This document shows, one piece after another, positions 7,770 through 17,058 of a stretch of DNA of 56,875 nucleotides. Source of the stretch: Selenomonas sp. GACV-9 (GTDB taxonomy: Bacteria > Bacillota > Negativicutes > Selenomonadales > Selenomonadaceae); NCBI GenBank assembly GCA_900116485.1, contig FPAX01000011.1, positions 1 through 56,875 on the forward strand, in the 5' to 3' direction. The notes beneath the pieces were generated by a model. The model was not told the origin of the DNA. It searched no databases and saw nothing but the letters and a program-made list of their open reading frames with translations. The translations under genes were made by a program, and so were the position numbers. How positions within the stretch are numbered: the first letter of the stretch is position 1; the number at the start of each line of letters is the position of its first letter.

Positions 7770-8383
7770 AAGAAAACGGCCAATTGCGTATTGGTATCAT
7801 GGGAGGGACTTTCGATCCCATCCATATGGCTCACTTGGCGATTGCCGAGGCTGTGCGCGAGGAATTTTGCCTGGATCAGGTACTGTTCATTCCCGCTGCC
7901 AATCCCCCGCATAAGCAGGAGCGGCAGGTGACCCCGGCTTATCATCGTCTGATGATGACACAGCTGGCGACTTCATCGCACCCAAGCTTTCACGTTTCTA
8001 AGCAGGAGCTTGAGCGCACAGGCCCTTCGTATTCGCTGCTCACGGTTCAGGAACTGCAGCAGGAATATGGGGAGGCTGCTGAACTGTTCTTTATCACAGG
8101 CTCGGATACCATCAACGAACTGCATACCTGGTATCACATCGAGGAGCTTCTGCGCCAGTGTCATTTTGTCGGAACGACAAGGCCAGGAGCACCTGTGGAT
8201 AAAACGGCACTTGTCCAGCAGTTCGGAAAGATAGCTGACGAAAAGATCCACTTCCTTGCCGTGCCGGAACTTGAGATTTCTTCGACGGATATCCGCAGGC
8301 GCTTGAAAGCTGGCAGGAGCATCCGATATCTGGTACCGCCTGCGGTGGAGGCATATATCAGAAAAGAAGGGTTGTATTCATGA
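7766..8383 (+). CDS. nadD: Nicotinate-nucleotide adenylyltransferase
   Basis: A 205-aa enzyme transferring AMP from ATP to nicotinate mononucleotide to make deamido-NAD. The nucleotidyltransferase signature GGTFDPIHMAHL (with an H-x-x-H type nucleotide-binding motif) is at the N-terminus and ISSTDIRRRL near the C-terminus. The ATG overlaps the stop of the 55-codon ORF by ATGA and is preceded by GGAAGGAGG. Its own stop overlaps yqeK by ATGA. The nadD-yqeK-LCP-rsfS order is widespread in Firmicutes. Confidence 0.96.
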   Translation: MKENGQLRIGIMGGTFDPIHMAHLAIAEAVREEFCLDQVLFIPAANPPHKQERQVTPAYHRLMMTQLATSSHPSFHVSKQELERTGPSYSLLTVQELQQEYGEAAELFFITGSDTINELHTWYHIEELLRQCHFVGTTRPGAPVDKTALVQQFGKIADEKIHFLAVPELEISSTDIRRRLKAGRSIRYLVPPAVEAYIRKEGLYS

Positions 8384-8964
8384 GTTTTGGCATGAGCTAT
8401 GAGGCCATGAAAGAAGAACTGGCGGGAAGACTGAAACCAAGCCGGTTCCGGCATTCACTGGGCGTGGCCGAGACGGCAGCCGTCTTAGCCAAACGGTTTG
8501 GCGTTGATGAAGAGCAGGCGCGTGTGGCAGGATTGCTGCATGACTGCGCGCGGGAATATCGCAATGAAGATATGCTGGCGGAGGCGGAGCGCAGGGAGAT
8601 TCCCGTGGGGGAAGTGGAACGAGCTATGCCGTTACTGCTGCATGCCTATATCGGTGCTAAGCGCGTCCGTGAAATCTATCAAGTAGATGATGCAGCTGTG
8701 GAGCAGGCCATTTGGCGGCATACGGTCGGCGGTGCTGGCATGACGGAGCTCGATAAGATCATCTGGTTTGCTGATATGATCGAGCCAGGACGTGACTATC
8801 CTGGTGTGGAGGAACTGCGCCAGCTGGCACGAGAGGCCAGCCTTGACGATATGGTCCTGGCGGGGCTTAGCCAGTCCATCCGGTTCGTCGTCGCGAAGGG
8901 GCATCTGATCCATCCGGATACGGTGCTGGCTCGCAACGAACTGCTGCTGAAGAAGATGCGGTAA
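8380..8964 (+). CDS. yqeK: HD-domain symmetrical Ap4A hydrolase YqeK
   Basis: A 194-aa HD-superfamily phosphohydrolase. Family members hydrolyse diadenosine tetraphosphate to two ADP. Metal-binding residues are visible as His in RFRHSLGVAETA, His54-Asp55 in LLHDCARE, and later HAYIGA and IWRHTVGG. The ATG overlaps the nadD stop. Its place between nadD and the LCP gene matches other Firmicutes. Function is inferred from characterised YqeK proteins. Confidence 0.92.
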   Translation: MSFGMSYEAMKEELAGRLKPSRFRHSLGVAETAAVLAKRFGVDEEQARVAGLLHDCAREYRNEDMLAEAERREIPVGEVERAMPLLLHAYIGAKRVREIYQVDDAAVEQAIWRHTVGGAGMTELDKIIWFADMIEPGRDYPGVEELRQLAREASLDDMVLAGLSQSIRFVVAKGHLIHPDTVLARNELLLKKMR

Positions 8965-9000
8965 GCAAGGAACCATAAAGCAAATAAAGAAGGTACGCCA

Positions 9001-10032
9001 ATGGAAAATGAACAGCAGAATATTACGCGCGAGAATATCATGCGGAAACGGCAGCTGCGGGCAAGACGCCGTCGCCGTGCGTTGGTCAGGCTTTTCTTCC
9101 TGCTGATATTCTTGGGCGCCGTGACGGCTGGTGTACTGTTTGTCGGTTATACGCTGGTCTCATGGGGCAGCAATCTCTATCATGAATATCAGACGATGTA
9201 TAACGGCTATACTGAGCGTCAACAGGCAAGGCGGGGCTCGATCGATCCGAAATTCGACGGCTATACGAATGTCCTTGTCATGGGGCTTGATGAAGGTGCC
9301 GATGAGGCTGAGGGTAATGTGAAGCGTGCCGACACGATACTGGTGGTAAGCCTGGAGAACGAGACGGGCAAGGTGAGGTTCATCAATATACCGCGTGATA
9401 CCTGGGTAAATCTGCCCGAAGGCGGCAATGCGACAAAGCTCAAGAGTGTCTACGCCCTTGGCGGCTCACCGATGATGGTGCGCCAGGTCAGCGGTCTGCT
9501 GGGGATATCCATCCACCAGTATGTGGCCATGGATATGGCGGCATTTGCCGACCTCATCGATGCATTAGGCGGCATTGACCTATATGTTGAGGAAGATATG
9601 CAGTATGAAGATCCAGAAGCGGATCTATCCATCCAGCTGAAGCAGGGCTATCAGCATCTGACTGGTCAGCAGGCGCAGCAGTATCTGCGTTATCGCAGTT
9701 CAGAACTTGGCGATGTTGGCCGCGTGCAGCGCCAACAGAAATTCGTCAAGGCACTCTATCAAAAGCTGCTGCAGTTTGAGACCATACCGAAACTGCCAGC
9801 TGTGGCGGATATCTTCAAACAGCGCATCGATACCAGCGCCGAAATCTTTGACTCGGCACATCTGGCTAATGTCCTGCGCAGCATGAGCAGTGACACGCCA
9901 GTGAGCGTCATGCTGCCAGGCTCTGTGGCACAGGACGATGATACTATCTGGGTGCCTGATGAAGCCGGCATCCAGAAACGCATGCAGGAACTCTTTCCTG
10001 CCGACACATGGAACAAATCAGAGGAGGAATAA
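9001..10032 (+). CDS. LytR-CpsA-Psr (LCP) family protein
   Basis: A 343-aa membrane-anchored protein. A short basic cytoplasmic N-terminus (KRQLRARRRRRALVR) is followed by one membrane helix (about residues 30-52) and an extracytoplasmic LCP domain. Conserved features include VLVMGLDEG, an Arg-Ala-Asp-Thr motif (KRADTILVVSL), NIPRDTWV and the late YLRYRSSELGDVGRVQRQQ segment. LCP proteins transfer lipid-linked glycans to peptidoglycan. In a diderm Firmicute the exact glycopolymer is unknown. It lies between yqeK and rsfS, the usual position. Confidence 0.9.
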   Translation: MENEQQNITRENIMRKRQLRARRRRRALVRLFFLLIFLGAVTAGVLFVGYTLVSWGSNLYHEYQTMYNGYTERQQARRGSIDPKFDGYTNVLVMGLDEGADEAEGNVKRADTILVVSLENETGKVRFINIPRDTWVNLPEGGNATKLKSVYALGGSPMMVRQVSGLLGISIHQYVAMDMAAFADLIDALGGIDLYVEEDMQYEDPEADLSIQLKQGYQHLTGQQAQQYLRYRSSELGDVGRVQRQQKFVKALYQKLLQFETIPKLPAVADIFKQRIDTSAEIFDSAHLANVLRSMSSDTPVSVMLPGSVAQDDDTIWVPDEAGIQKRMQELFPADTWNKSEEE

Positions 10033-10034
10033 TC

Positions 10035-10379
10035 TTGAAGATACAGGGAATGACAGAGGCCATATGCAAGGCGGCCAGTGATAAGAAAGCACGCGATATC
10101 GTGGTAATGGATATGCAAGGGCTGATGTCCTCGACCGATTACTTCGTGATCTGCTCGGCCAATACGGCTACGCAGGTACGCGCTATTGCTGATAATATCG
10201 AAGAGGCCATGGATGAGGCGAAAATCCCGTTCAACCATAAGGAAGGCTATCGTGAGGGCGAGTGGGTACTCTTGGATTATGGCGATGTGGTTGCGCATAT
10301 CTTCATGCAGGAGGCACGCGAGTATTATGCGCTCGAGCGTCTCTGGGGCGATGCGGAACTTACGCCGTACGAAGACTGA
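10035..10379 (+). CDS. rsfS: Ribosomal silencing factor RsfS
   Basis: A 114-aa RsfS/Iojap protein that binds L14 and blocks subunit joining under starvation. Typical segments are DIVVMDMQGL, STDYFVICSANTATQVRAIADNIE and the C-terminal GEWVLLDYGDVVAHIFMQEAREYYALERLWGDA region. TTG at 10035 is chosen because GAGGAGG (10020-10026) is well placed and the protein then starts MKIQGMTEAI. An in-frame upstream start would overlap the LCP gene by 25 nt without support. Confidence 0.94.
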   Translation: MKIQGMTEAICKAASDKKARDIVVMDMQGLMSSTDYFVICSANTATQVRAIADNIEEAMDEAKIPFNHKEGYREGEWVLLDYGDVVAHIFMQEAREYYALERLWGDAELTPYED

Positions 10380-10391
10380 TTGAGGTCAGAG

Positions 10392-11264
10392 ATGGAAGAA
10401 AGAAAAAAGAGGAAGTACGGGCCCAGTACGGTGGCGACGCTCAAGGTTGCCCGCATTGGAGAAATGGGGGCGTTCCTGGATGCGGAGACCGGCAATACGT
10501 CGGACGATATCCTGCTGCATAAGACGCAGCAGACAACTCCGGTGGCAGTGGGCGATGAGGTAACGGTGTTCCTGTATCTGGACCCGAAACGCCGCTTGAC
10601 GGCAAGCATGCGCGTGCCGCGCATGAAGGAAGGCCAGATTGCAAGACTCAAGGTCATCAACACGAGCCGTGATGGTGCTTTCCTGGATGTCGGTGCCGAA
10701 CGCGGCATCTTCATGCCCTATGCAGGCATGCGCGGGCGGCCCCAGGTCGGTGAGGTCGTATGGGCAAAACTCTATACCGATAAATCCGGCCGCCTGGCGG
10801 TCACGATGGAGGTCGAGGACGAGATGCGCCGCGCCTCACAGCCTGCGACGAACGTCCGCGTGGGCGATGAAGTCACTGGGGCTATCTATAACTACACGGA
10901 TAGCGGCGCGTTCCTGTTCAGCAACGAACGCTATATCGTCTTCATCGACAACAAGGAAATGAAGACACGGCCGCGGGTCGGTGAGATCGTGACTGCGCGG
11001 GTAACCTATGTGCGGCCGGATGGAAGGCTCAATGCCTCGCTGCGTGAGGTCAAGGAAAAGGCACTGCTCACGGATTCGCAGCGCATCCTTGAGCTGTTGG
11101 AGAGCCGCAATGGCAGGATGCCTTACAGCGATGAATCTTCGCCCGAGGTCATCCGCGACAAGTTCCAGATCTCGAAAGCGGCATTCAAGCGGGCACTGGG
11201 ACATCTTCTGCGCGAGGGGCGTGTCATCGAAAAGGATGGCTGGACGTATCTCAAAGAAAAATGA
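10392..11264 (+). CDS. cvfB: S1-domain RNA-binding protein, CvfB family
   Basis: A 290-aa protein with serial S1-like OB domains (about residues 10-70, 75-140 and 150-215) and a C-terminal winged helix (about 225-290, DKFQISKAAFKRALGHLLREGRV). This is the CvfB architecture. In Staphylococcus, CvfB binds RNA and influences virulence gene expression. ATG 10392 is chosen because GAGGTC lies about 5 nt upstream; an in-frame TTG at 10380 would add four residues. It is the last gene of the obg-to-cvfB run. Confidence 0.88.
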   Translation: MEERKKRKYGPSTVATLKVARIGEMGAFLDAETGNTSDDILLHKTQQTTPVAVGDEVTVFLYLDPKRRLTASMRVPRMKEGQIARLKVINTSRDGAFLDVGAERGIFMPYAGMRGRPQVGEVVWAKLYTDKSGRLAVTMEVEDEMRRASQPATNVRVGDEVTGAIYNYTDSGAFLFSNERYIVFIDNKEMKTRPRVGEIVTARVTYVRPDGRLNASLREVKEKALLTDSQRILELLESRNGRMPYSDESSPEVIRDKFQISKAAFKRALGHLLREGRVIEKDGWTYLKEK

Positions 11265-11383
11265 TCGCGATGGCGGACTTTTTTCATGAAAGCAGAAGGA
11301 ATTTGTTGCTTTAAGGCGAATAGAAACAACATAGATGAATTATAGAATGGGATAATACGAATCCAAGTATGGGGGCGAATTGA

Positions 11384-12337
11384 ATGGCAGCAGAAACGAG
11401 TGGAGATAAAAAAGGGATCCTGCTTGAGACAGGCACGAATGAATTTGAGATTGTTGAGTTCAGCATCGGCCATGTGAACTATGGCATCAATGTAGCGAAG
11501 GTTCGCGAAGTCATCACGCGTACGCCGGTGACGACTATGCCACAGGCACATCCGTATATCGATGGTCTGTTCACGCTGCGCGGCAAGGCTATTCCGTTGG
11601 TCAACCTGCCACGTTGCCTGAATGTGCAGACGAATACGGAAGCAAAGAACATCATCGTAACGGAGATCAATAACTATAACATTGGTTTCCTGGTCGAGAA
11701 TGTCTCGCGTATTCATCGTATTTCTTGGAAAGACATGGAACCGGCTCCGGAGGTCGGCGACCAGTCGCGCGTCGTTGGTATCGTCAAGATGAAGGATCGC
11801 ATCGTGCTGTTGCTCGATTTCGAGACCATCATCGCGGAAATCAATCCGGAAATCAATGCCAAGCTGACCACGTATGAAGAGGCTACGGAGGACGTCAAGG
11901 TCAAGCGTTCGAATGTGCATGTTGTCGTAGCAGAGGATTCGCCGATGCTGCGTGACCTGCTGGTTACGACGCTGCATGAGTCGGGCTATCGTTTCGTGCG
12001 CGATTTCGGCAATGGCCAGGATGCCTGGGAGTATCTGCAGGGCTTGTCCGATCGTGATGGCAAGATCGAGGATCATGTCGGTGTCATCGTGTCCGATGTC
12101 GAGATGCCGAAGATGGATGGTCATCGACTGCTGAAACTGGTCCGTGAGGATGACAGGCTCCAGAGCGTGCCGCTGGTACTCTTCTCCTCGCTGATCAGTG
12201 ATGAGATGCGTCTCAAGGGCGAGCAGCTCGGCGCATCGGGACAGATTGCGAAACCGGAGATCAATCAGCTCATCGGTTTGCTCGATAACCTCATTTTCGG
12301 GACACCGCTGCATAAAGATCATCCGGATGCTGAATAA
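11384..12337 (+). CDS. cheV: Chemotaxis coupling protein CheV
   Basis: A 317-aa fusion of a CheW-like coupling domain (about residues 20-165) and a response-regulator receiver domain (about 180-310). The receiver phosphoacceptor Asp lies in VIVSDVEMPKMDGHRLL. The conserved Lys near the C-terminus appears to be in GQIAKPEI. CheV couples chemoreceptors to CheA and is tuned by phosphorylation. The ATG follows GGGGGCGA. It stands alone here with its own terminator; no other chemotaxis or flagellar gene is in the window. Its presence implies a motile organism. Confidence 0.93.
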   Translation: MAAETSGDKKGILLETGTNEFEIVEFSIGHVNYGINVAKVREVITRTPVTTMPQAHPYIDGLFTLRGKAIPLVNLPRCLNVQTNTEAKNIIVTEINNYNIGFLVENVSRIHRISWKDMEPAPEVGDQSRVVGIVKMKDRIVLLLDFETIIAEINPEINAKLTTYEEATEDVKVKRSNVHVVVAEDSPMLRDLLVTTLHESGYRFVRDFGNGQDAWEYLQGLSDRDGKIEDHVGVIVSDVEMPKMDGHRLLKLVREDDRLQSVPLVLFSSLISDEMRLKGEQLGASGQIAKPEINQLIGLLDNLIFGTPLHKDHPDAE

Positions 12338-12358
12338 ACTAGAGCGTAGAGATTCTGT

Positions 12359-12391
12359 GGGACTGCCGCTGAGTTGCGGCAGTCCTTTTCT
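12359..12391 (+). terminator. Terminator after cheV
   Basis: GGACTGCCGC / GCGGCAGTCC with a 6-nt loop is followed by TTTTCTT. Confidence 0.9.
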
Positions 12392-12437
12392 TATGATAGA
12401 ATGGTACTGATTAGTATTATTTGGTGAGGTATCATCC

Positions 12438-13481
12438 ATGAGAAGGTATACATCCCTTCTGCTGACGTCGTTCCTGCTGCTGCTGGTGGTAATAGCGGGA
12501 TCTGCTTATCTGGCCGGAGCCGGACATGATGAGCAGCAGCGGCCGATGCAGGAGATAACAGTTTACACGACGCTGCCAGCAGAGCATGCGTCCATCCTCA
12601 CGGCTGCCTATGAGAAACAGCATGGGGTGCGCGTGAATTTTGTGCCACTGCCAGCGGATAAGATCATGGATCGGCTGCAAGCACAGGCGCATAGCGGCAA
12701 AGACGGCGAGGCGGCCATGATACTGGCGGATCGTGAGACTTTGGCGAAAGCGGCTGTGGCAGGCTATCTGGTACCATATCTTTCTGAGGCAGGCGATCAG
12801 GTTCAGGGCGATTTCCGAGAGGAGAATGGCTACTGGGTTGGGGTATGGTATGATCCCATCGTCTTCTGTGTCAACAAGGATTATCTGAAGACCCAGGCCC
12901 ATATCCCCGATACCTGGACGGATCTGGCTAAACAGTCCAAGGTGCGCATCGGCATTACGGATTTCCTGGCAGCGGATGCTTCGGCTAACCTGCTCATCAG
13001 CATGATTGCGCAGTTTGGCGATGCGGCTGCCTATGATATCTGGCGGCAGATCCATCCGAAGGTCGTCCAGTATGCACGGTATCTTTCCAATCCGGTCCGC
13101 CAGGCCGGCATGGGTGAGGTGGATATAGCCGTGGCTGTGGAGAGCGAGACCATCCGTTATATGCAGGATGGCTACCCGCTGCAGGTCGTATATCCGGCTG
13201 ACGGTACGGCTGCGCTGGTCACAGGCACTGGCATGGCTTTCAAGGCGGAGCCGAAGGCCCAGCGGGCGGCTAAGGAGTTTGCCGATTGGCTTTTAAGTGA
13301 CGATGCCCAGCTGGCGTTGCAGGAGCAGGGATTCTATTTCGTGCCGACTAATCCGGGGACGCTGGCCTATAAGACCTTTGCCGGCAAGAATCTCGTACTG
13401 TTCAATCAGCCAGCAGACTACACGGCACAACAGAAACACGATTTCCTTGACCGTTGGGTCAAGGAGGTCCGGTTCAAGTAA
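12438..13481 (+). CDS. Orphan extracellular solute-binding protein (ABC type, iron/anion-like)
   Basis: A 347-aa periplasmic binding protein of solute-binding family 1. An N-terminal hydrophobic helix (residues 8-27) acts as a signal peptide or anchor; no lipobox is seen. The mature part starts with ITVYTTLPAEHASILTAAYEKQHGVRVNF, resembling FbpA-type ferric or phosphonate-type binding proteins, and contains VGVWYDPIVFCVNKDYL and SDDAQLALQEQGFYFVPTNPG. No permease or ATPase gene is adjacent and terminators flank it, so its transporter must be encoded elsewhere. The ligand is uncertain. Confidence 0.8.
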   Translation: MRRYTSLLLTSFLLLLVVIAGSAYLAGAGHDEQQRPMQEITVYTTLPAEHASILTAAYEKQHGVRVNFVPLPADKIMDRLQAQAHSGKDGEAAMILADRETLAKAAVAGYLVPYLSEAGDQVQGDFREENGYWVGVWYDPIVFCVNKDYLKTQAHIPDTWTDLAKQSKVRIGITDFLAADASANLLISMIAQFGDAAAYDIWRQIHPKVVQYARYLSNPVRQAGMGEVDIAVAVESETIRYMQDGYPLQVVYPADGTAALVTGTGMAFKAEPKAQRAAKEFADWLLSDDAQLALQEQGFYFVPTNPGTLAYKTFAGKNLVLFNQPADYTAQQKHDFLDRWVKEVRFK

Positions 13482-13505
13482 TCAAGGATTTGATGATATG
13501 AGGGG

Positions 13506-13551
13506 ACAGAGGATACCGTCTGCTTGGGCAGGCTGTATCCTCTGTATCTTG
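13506..13551 (+). terminator. Terminator after the solute-binding protein
   Basis: ACAGAGGATAC / GTATCCTCTGT (13506-13516 and 13534-13544) form an 11-bp stem followed by ATCTTGTTG. The T-run is weak. Confidence 0.7.
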
Positions 13552-13622
13552 TTGTAACCCTTTGAGGAATGTCGTTACAGGAAATAGCGATTGTTTCCAG
13601 TTGTTATATCAGGAGGTAAAAA

Positions 13623-14954
13623 GTGAAAGCAGGTTTTATCAGTCTTGGCTGTTCCAAGAATCTTGTTGATACGGAGGTCATGCTCGGAGAGCTTACAGCG
13701 CATGGCATTGAGCTTACGCCAGATCCGGCTGAGGCCGACATCCTTATCGTCAACACGTGTGCGTTCATCCAGTCGGCCAAGGAGGAGTCCATCACGACGG
13801 TGCTCAACATGGCTGACTACAAGGAGACGGGACGCTGCCGCAGCCTGATCGTGGCTGGCTGCCTTGGCCAGCGCTACAAGCAGGAGCTTTTGGACGAGCT
13901 GCCGGAAGCTGATGCCATCCTCGGCACCGGGGCCTGGAGCCGCATCATGGAGGCAGTCGAGGAGACGCTCAAGGGACATCGTGTCGTCATTGCTGGTGAG
14001 GATGATACGCTCTATGATGAGAAAACGCCGCGCATCACGACGACGCCGGATTATACGGCTTATGTCAAGATTGCCGAGGGCTGTGACAACCGCTGCGCAT
14101 TCTGTGCCATCCCACAGATCCGTGGCCGCTTCCGCAGCCGCCGCATGGAGGATATCTGCGCGGAAATCGAGCGCCTGACGGAAAAGGGCGTGCGTGAGGT
14201 CGTACTGATTGCGCAGGACAGCACGCTCTATGGTAAAGATATCTATGGCAAACCGGTGCTGGCTGAGCTCTTGCGCAACATCTGCAAGGTGCCGAAACTC
14301 AAATGGGTTCGCACGCTCTACTGCTATCCGAAATTCTTTACCGATGAGCTCATCGATGTTTATGCCAATGAGCCAAAGGTCTGCAAATACGTGGACCTGC
14401 CGCTGCAGCATGCCGATAACGATGTGCTGCGTTCGATGCATCGTCCCGATACGCGTGAGGATATGGTGGCACTCCTGGACAAGCTGCGCGCGCGCATCCC
14501 AGGCGTGACAATCCGTTCGACCTTCATCGTCGGTTTCCCCGGCGAGACTGACGAGCAGTATCAGACGCTGCGCAAGTTCCTGGAGGAACAGCGCCTTGAC
14601 CGTGTCGGTGTGTTCACGTACTCGCGGGAAGAGGATACGGCTGCTTATGACATGCCGAATCAGGTGTCTGAGGAAGTCATGCAGGAGCGCTATCATGATC
14701 TCATGAGCCTGCAGAGCAAGATTTCCGAGGAGGTCAATCAGTCCTTCGAGGGCAAGGAGCTTGAGGTACTGGTGGAGGGCCGCGACGAAGAGCAGCCAAA
14801 TATCTGCGTGGGCCGTTCGTACCGTGAGGCACCAGAGGTTGATGGCCAGGTCTATGTCGAGAATGATACGGACAGCAAGCCGGGCGACATCATCAAGGTC
14901 AAGGTCCTGCAGGGCTTTACCTACGATGTAGTCGGCGAGAAACTGGCAGACTGA
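13623..14954 (+). CDS. rimO: Ribosomal protein S12 methylthiotransferase RimO
   Basis: A 443-aa radical-SAM enzyme that adds a methylthio group to the conserved Asp of ribosomal protein S12. The N-terminal UPF0004 domain has its cluster cysteines (GCSKN, NTCAF, GCLGQ). The radical-SAM motif is Cys154, Cys158 and Cys161 in GCDNRCAFCAIP. A TRAM domain occupies about residues 375-440. SLGCSKNLVDTE at the start is RimO-like rather than MiaB-like. The GTG start follows AGGAGGTAAAAA. Confidence 0.95.
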   Translation: MKAGFISLGCSKNLVDTEVMLGELTAHGIELTPDPAEADILIVNTCAFIQSAKEESITTVLNMADYKETGRCRSLIVAGCLGQRYKQELLDELPEADAILGTGAWSRIMEAVEETLKGHRVVIAGEDDTLYDEKTPRITTTPDYTAYVKIAEGCDNRCAFCAIPQIRGRFRSRRMEDICAEIERLTEKGVREVVLIAQDSTLYGKDIYGKPVLAELLRNICKVPKLKWVRTLYCYPKFFTDELIDVYANEPKVCKYVDLPLQHADNDVLRSMHRPDTREDMVALLDKLRARIPGVTIRSTFIVGFPGETDEQYQTLRKFLEEQRLDRVGVFTYSREEDTAAYDMPNQVSEEVMQERYHDLMSLQSKISEEVNQSFEGKELEVLVEGRDEEQPNICVGRSYREAPEVDGQVYVENDTDSKPGDIIKVKVLQGFTYDVVGEKLAD

Positions 14955-14965
14955 CGAGACGGCTT

Positions 14966-15448
14966 ATGAAGGACATGGAAGAGGTGGTCGGCGATCTGCT
15001 GACCAGCCAGCACAAGACCATCGCCTGTGCCGAGTCGTGCACAGGCGGCTTGCTCACGAGCCGGCTGACCGATATTGCGGGAAGTTCGGCCTATGTGATG
15101 GGCTCGGTGGTCTGCTATACGAATCGGATCAAGGAACAGCTGGCCGGCGTGCAGCCGGAGACGATTGCTGCCTATACAGAGGTGTCAGCCGAAACGGCAC
15201 GGGAGATGGCCGCAGGCATCCGCCAGCGCATCGCCACCGATATCGGCGTTGGCATCACGGGGCTGGCTGGCCCGGGCGGCGGCACCAAGGGGCAGCCCGT
15301 GGGCCTTGTCTACATTGCCGTGGCAGGAGATCATGGTACAGTGGTCCGGGAAAACCACTTCCGTGGCAGCCGCAAGGAAATCAAACAGCAAAGTGCAGAG
15401 ACAGCTCTGCAGATGATACATGATTATCTATCAGGAGGAACTTTTTGA
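14966..15448 (+). CDS. pncC: Nicotinamide-nucleotide amidase (CinA C-terminal domain)
   Basis: A 160-aa protein consisting only of the CinA C-terminal domain. This domain deamidates nicotinamide mononucleotide to nicotinate mononucleotide in NAD salvage. The signature ACAESCTGGLLTSRLTDIAGSSAYVMG contains the catalytic serine region, followed by GITGLAGPGGGTKGQPVGLVYIA. The N-terminal molybdopterin-like half found in long CinA is absent. It starts 11 nt after rimO and overlaps the helicase start. Confidence 0.93.
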   Translation: MKDMEEVVGDLLTSQHKTIACAESCTGGLLTSRLTDIAGSSAYVMGSVVCYTNRIKEQLAGVQPETIAAYTEVSAETAREMAAGIRQRIATDIGVGITGLAGPGGGTKGQPVGLVYIAVAGDHGTVVRENHFRGSRKEIKQQSAETALQMIHDYLSGGTF

Positions 15449-17025
15449 AACACGAAATGAAAAAATTTGGCGACATCGATTTGAGCCGCAAGATCCTGCA
15501 GGCAGTGACGGAGATGGGCTTTGAGGAGCCATCGCCGATTCAGGCGCAGACGATACCACTGGCGTTAGAGGGGCATGATGTCATCGGCCAGGCACAGACC
15601 GGTACGGGCAAGACGGCTGCGTTCGGCATCCCGACGGTGGAGAAGACTGCGGAAAAGTCGCGTCACATCCAGGCGCTTGTGCTGACGCCGACCCGTGAGC
15701 TGGCCATCCAGACGGCCGAGGAGCTCAACAAGATCGGCAAGTTCAAGCGCGTGCGCACGCTGCCAGTCTATGGCGGCCAGTCGATCGAACGCCAGATCAA
15801 GGCGCTGAACCGTGGTGTGCAGATCATTGTCGGCACGCCAGGGCGCCTGCTCGATCACCTGCACCGGGGGACAATCAAGCTTGAGCACGTACAGACCCTC
15901 GTGCTTGATGAGGCTGATGAGATGCTCGATATGGGCTTTATCGATGATATTGAAAACATCCTTGAGATGATACCGGCAGAGCGTCAGACGCTGCTGTTCT
16001 CAGCTACGATGCCCGCGCCCATCGAGAAGCTGTCGCTGCGTTATATGAATCATCCGCAGCGTGTGACGATCACCCGTGAGAATCTGACGGTGCCGCTTAT
16101 CGACCAGGTCTACTATGAGACGCGGCAGAAGTTCGAGGGGCTTTGCCGGGTGCTCGATGTGGAGGAGACGGGCAAGCTCATCATCTTCTGCCGGACAAAA
16201 CGGGCAGTCGATGACCTGTCGGCATCGCTCGATGCGCGCGGCTATTCGGCGGGTGGCCTGCATGGCGATCTGTCTCAGATCCAGCGCGACCGCGTCATGA
16301 AGAAATTCCGTGAGGGACGCATCGATGTGCTGATTGCTACCGATGTAGCGGCACGCGGCATCGACATCGATGATATTACCCATGTCATCAACTACGATAT
16401 CCCGCAGGATCATGAGTCGTATGTCCATCGCATTGGCCGTACGGGCCGTGCTGGCCGCACTGGTGTGGCGATGACCTTTATCGAACCGAAGGAATACCGT
16501 CAGCTGCGCCTTATCATGAAGCTCGCCCATACGAAGATCCAGCGCCGCGAGCTGCCGACGGCCTCGGACATCCTCGAGCGGCAGAAGGAGCTGGTCCAGG
16601 AACGTCTGGTAAAGACCCTGCAGCAGAATCGGTATGATGATTATCATACCATCATTTCTGATGTGGCAGCCGAAGGCTTCGATCTCGTCGATATCGCAGC
16701 AGCGGCTTTGAAACTTTCGCTGGAGGGCTTTCAGGAGGATGCTAAGAGCGATGGGGACAGCTTCGGCGATACGGGCGGTGCACCGGGCATGGTGCGCCTG
16801 TTCCTCAATATCGGTCGTAACCAGAAGATCCGTCCCTCCGATATTGTCCGGGCAATCGCCAGTGAGGCAGATATTCCCGGGGATACGATCGGCGTCATCA
16901 ACATCTATGATCGCTTTACCTTTGTGGAGGTACCTGAGGATGTGGCCGAGCGTGTCATGAACATCATGCACCGCAATACGGTCAAGGGCTATAAGGTCAA
17001 TGTGGAGCCAGCACGCAAGCGCTGA
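15445..17025 (+). CDS. DEAD-box RNA helicase (DeaD/CshA/DbpA type)
   Basis: A 526-aa ATP-dependent RNA helicase. The Q motif is GFEEPSPIQAQTIP, motif I AQTGTGKT near 51, motif II DEAD at 155-158, SAT, and motif VI HRIGRTGRAGR. Residues about 445-520 form a DbpA-type RNA-binding domain (VRLFLNIGRNQKIRPSDIVRAI, GVINIYDRFTFVEVP), suggesting rRNA targets. TTG 15445 is preferred because AGGAGG (15433-15438) lies 6 nt upstream and the start overlaps the pncC stop; ATG 15457 is too far from it. Confidence 0.93.
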   Translation: MKHEMKKFGDIDLSRKILQAVTEMGFEEPSPIQAQTIPLALEGHDVIGQAQTGTGKTAAFGIPTVEKTAEKSRHIQALVLTPTRELAIQTAEELNKIGKFKRVRTLPVYGGQSIERQIKALNRGVQIIVGTPGRLLDHLHRGTIKLEHVQTLVLDEADEMLDMGFIDDIENILEMIPAERQTLLFSATMPAPIEKLSLRYMNHPQRVTITRENLTVPLIDQVYYETRQKFEGLCRVLDVEETGKLIIFCRTKRAVDDLSASLDARGYSAGGLHGDLSQIQRDRVMKKFREGRIDVLIATDVAARGIDIDDITHVINYDIPQDHESYVHRIGRTGRAGRTGVAMTFIEPKEYRQLRLIMKLAHTKIQRRELPTASDILERQKELVQERLVKTLQQNRYDDYHTIISDVAAEGFDLVDIAAAALKLSLEGFQEDAKSDGDSFGDTGGAPGMVRLFLNIGRNQKIRPSDIVRAIASEADIPGDTIGVINIYDRFTFVEVPEDVAERVMNIMHRNTVKGYKVNVEPARKR

Positions 17026-17058
17026 TACTCCCTGTGTTTATAGAAAGAAGGAATCCTG

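Noticed and set aside
11281..11383. Sigma-28 type promoter before cheV
   Set aside because: TTTAAGGCGAATAG resembles parts of the consensus but the spacing and -10 block do not fit, so I do not call it.
16000..16971. 323-codon minus-strand ORF inside the helicase gene
   Set aside because: It is antisense to helicase motifs and the DbpA-type domain, with no independent support.
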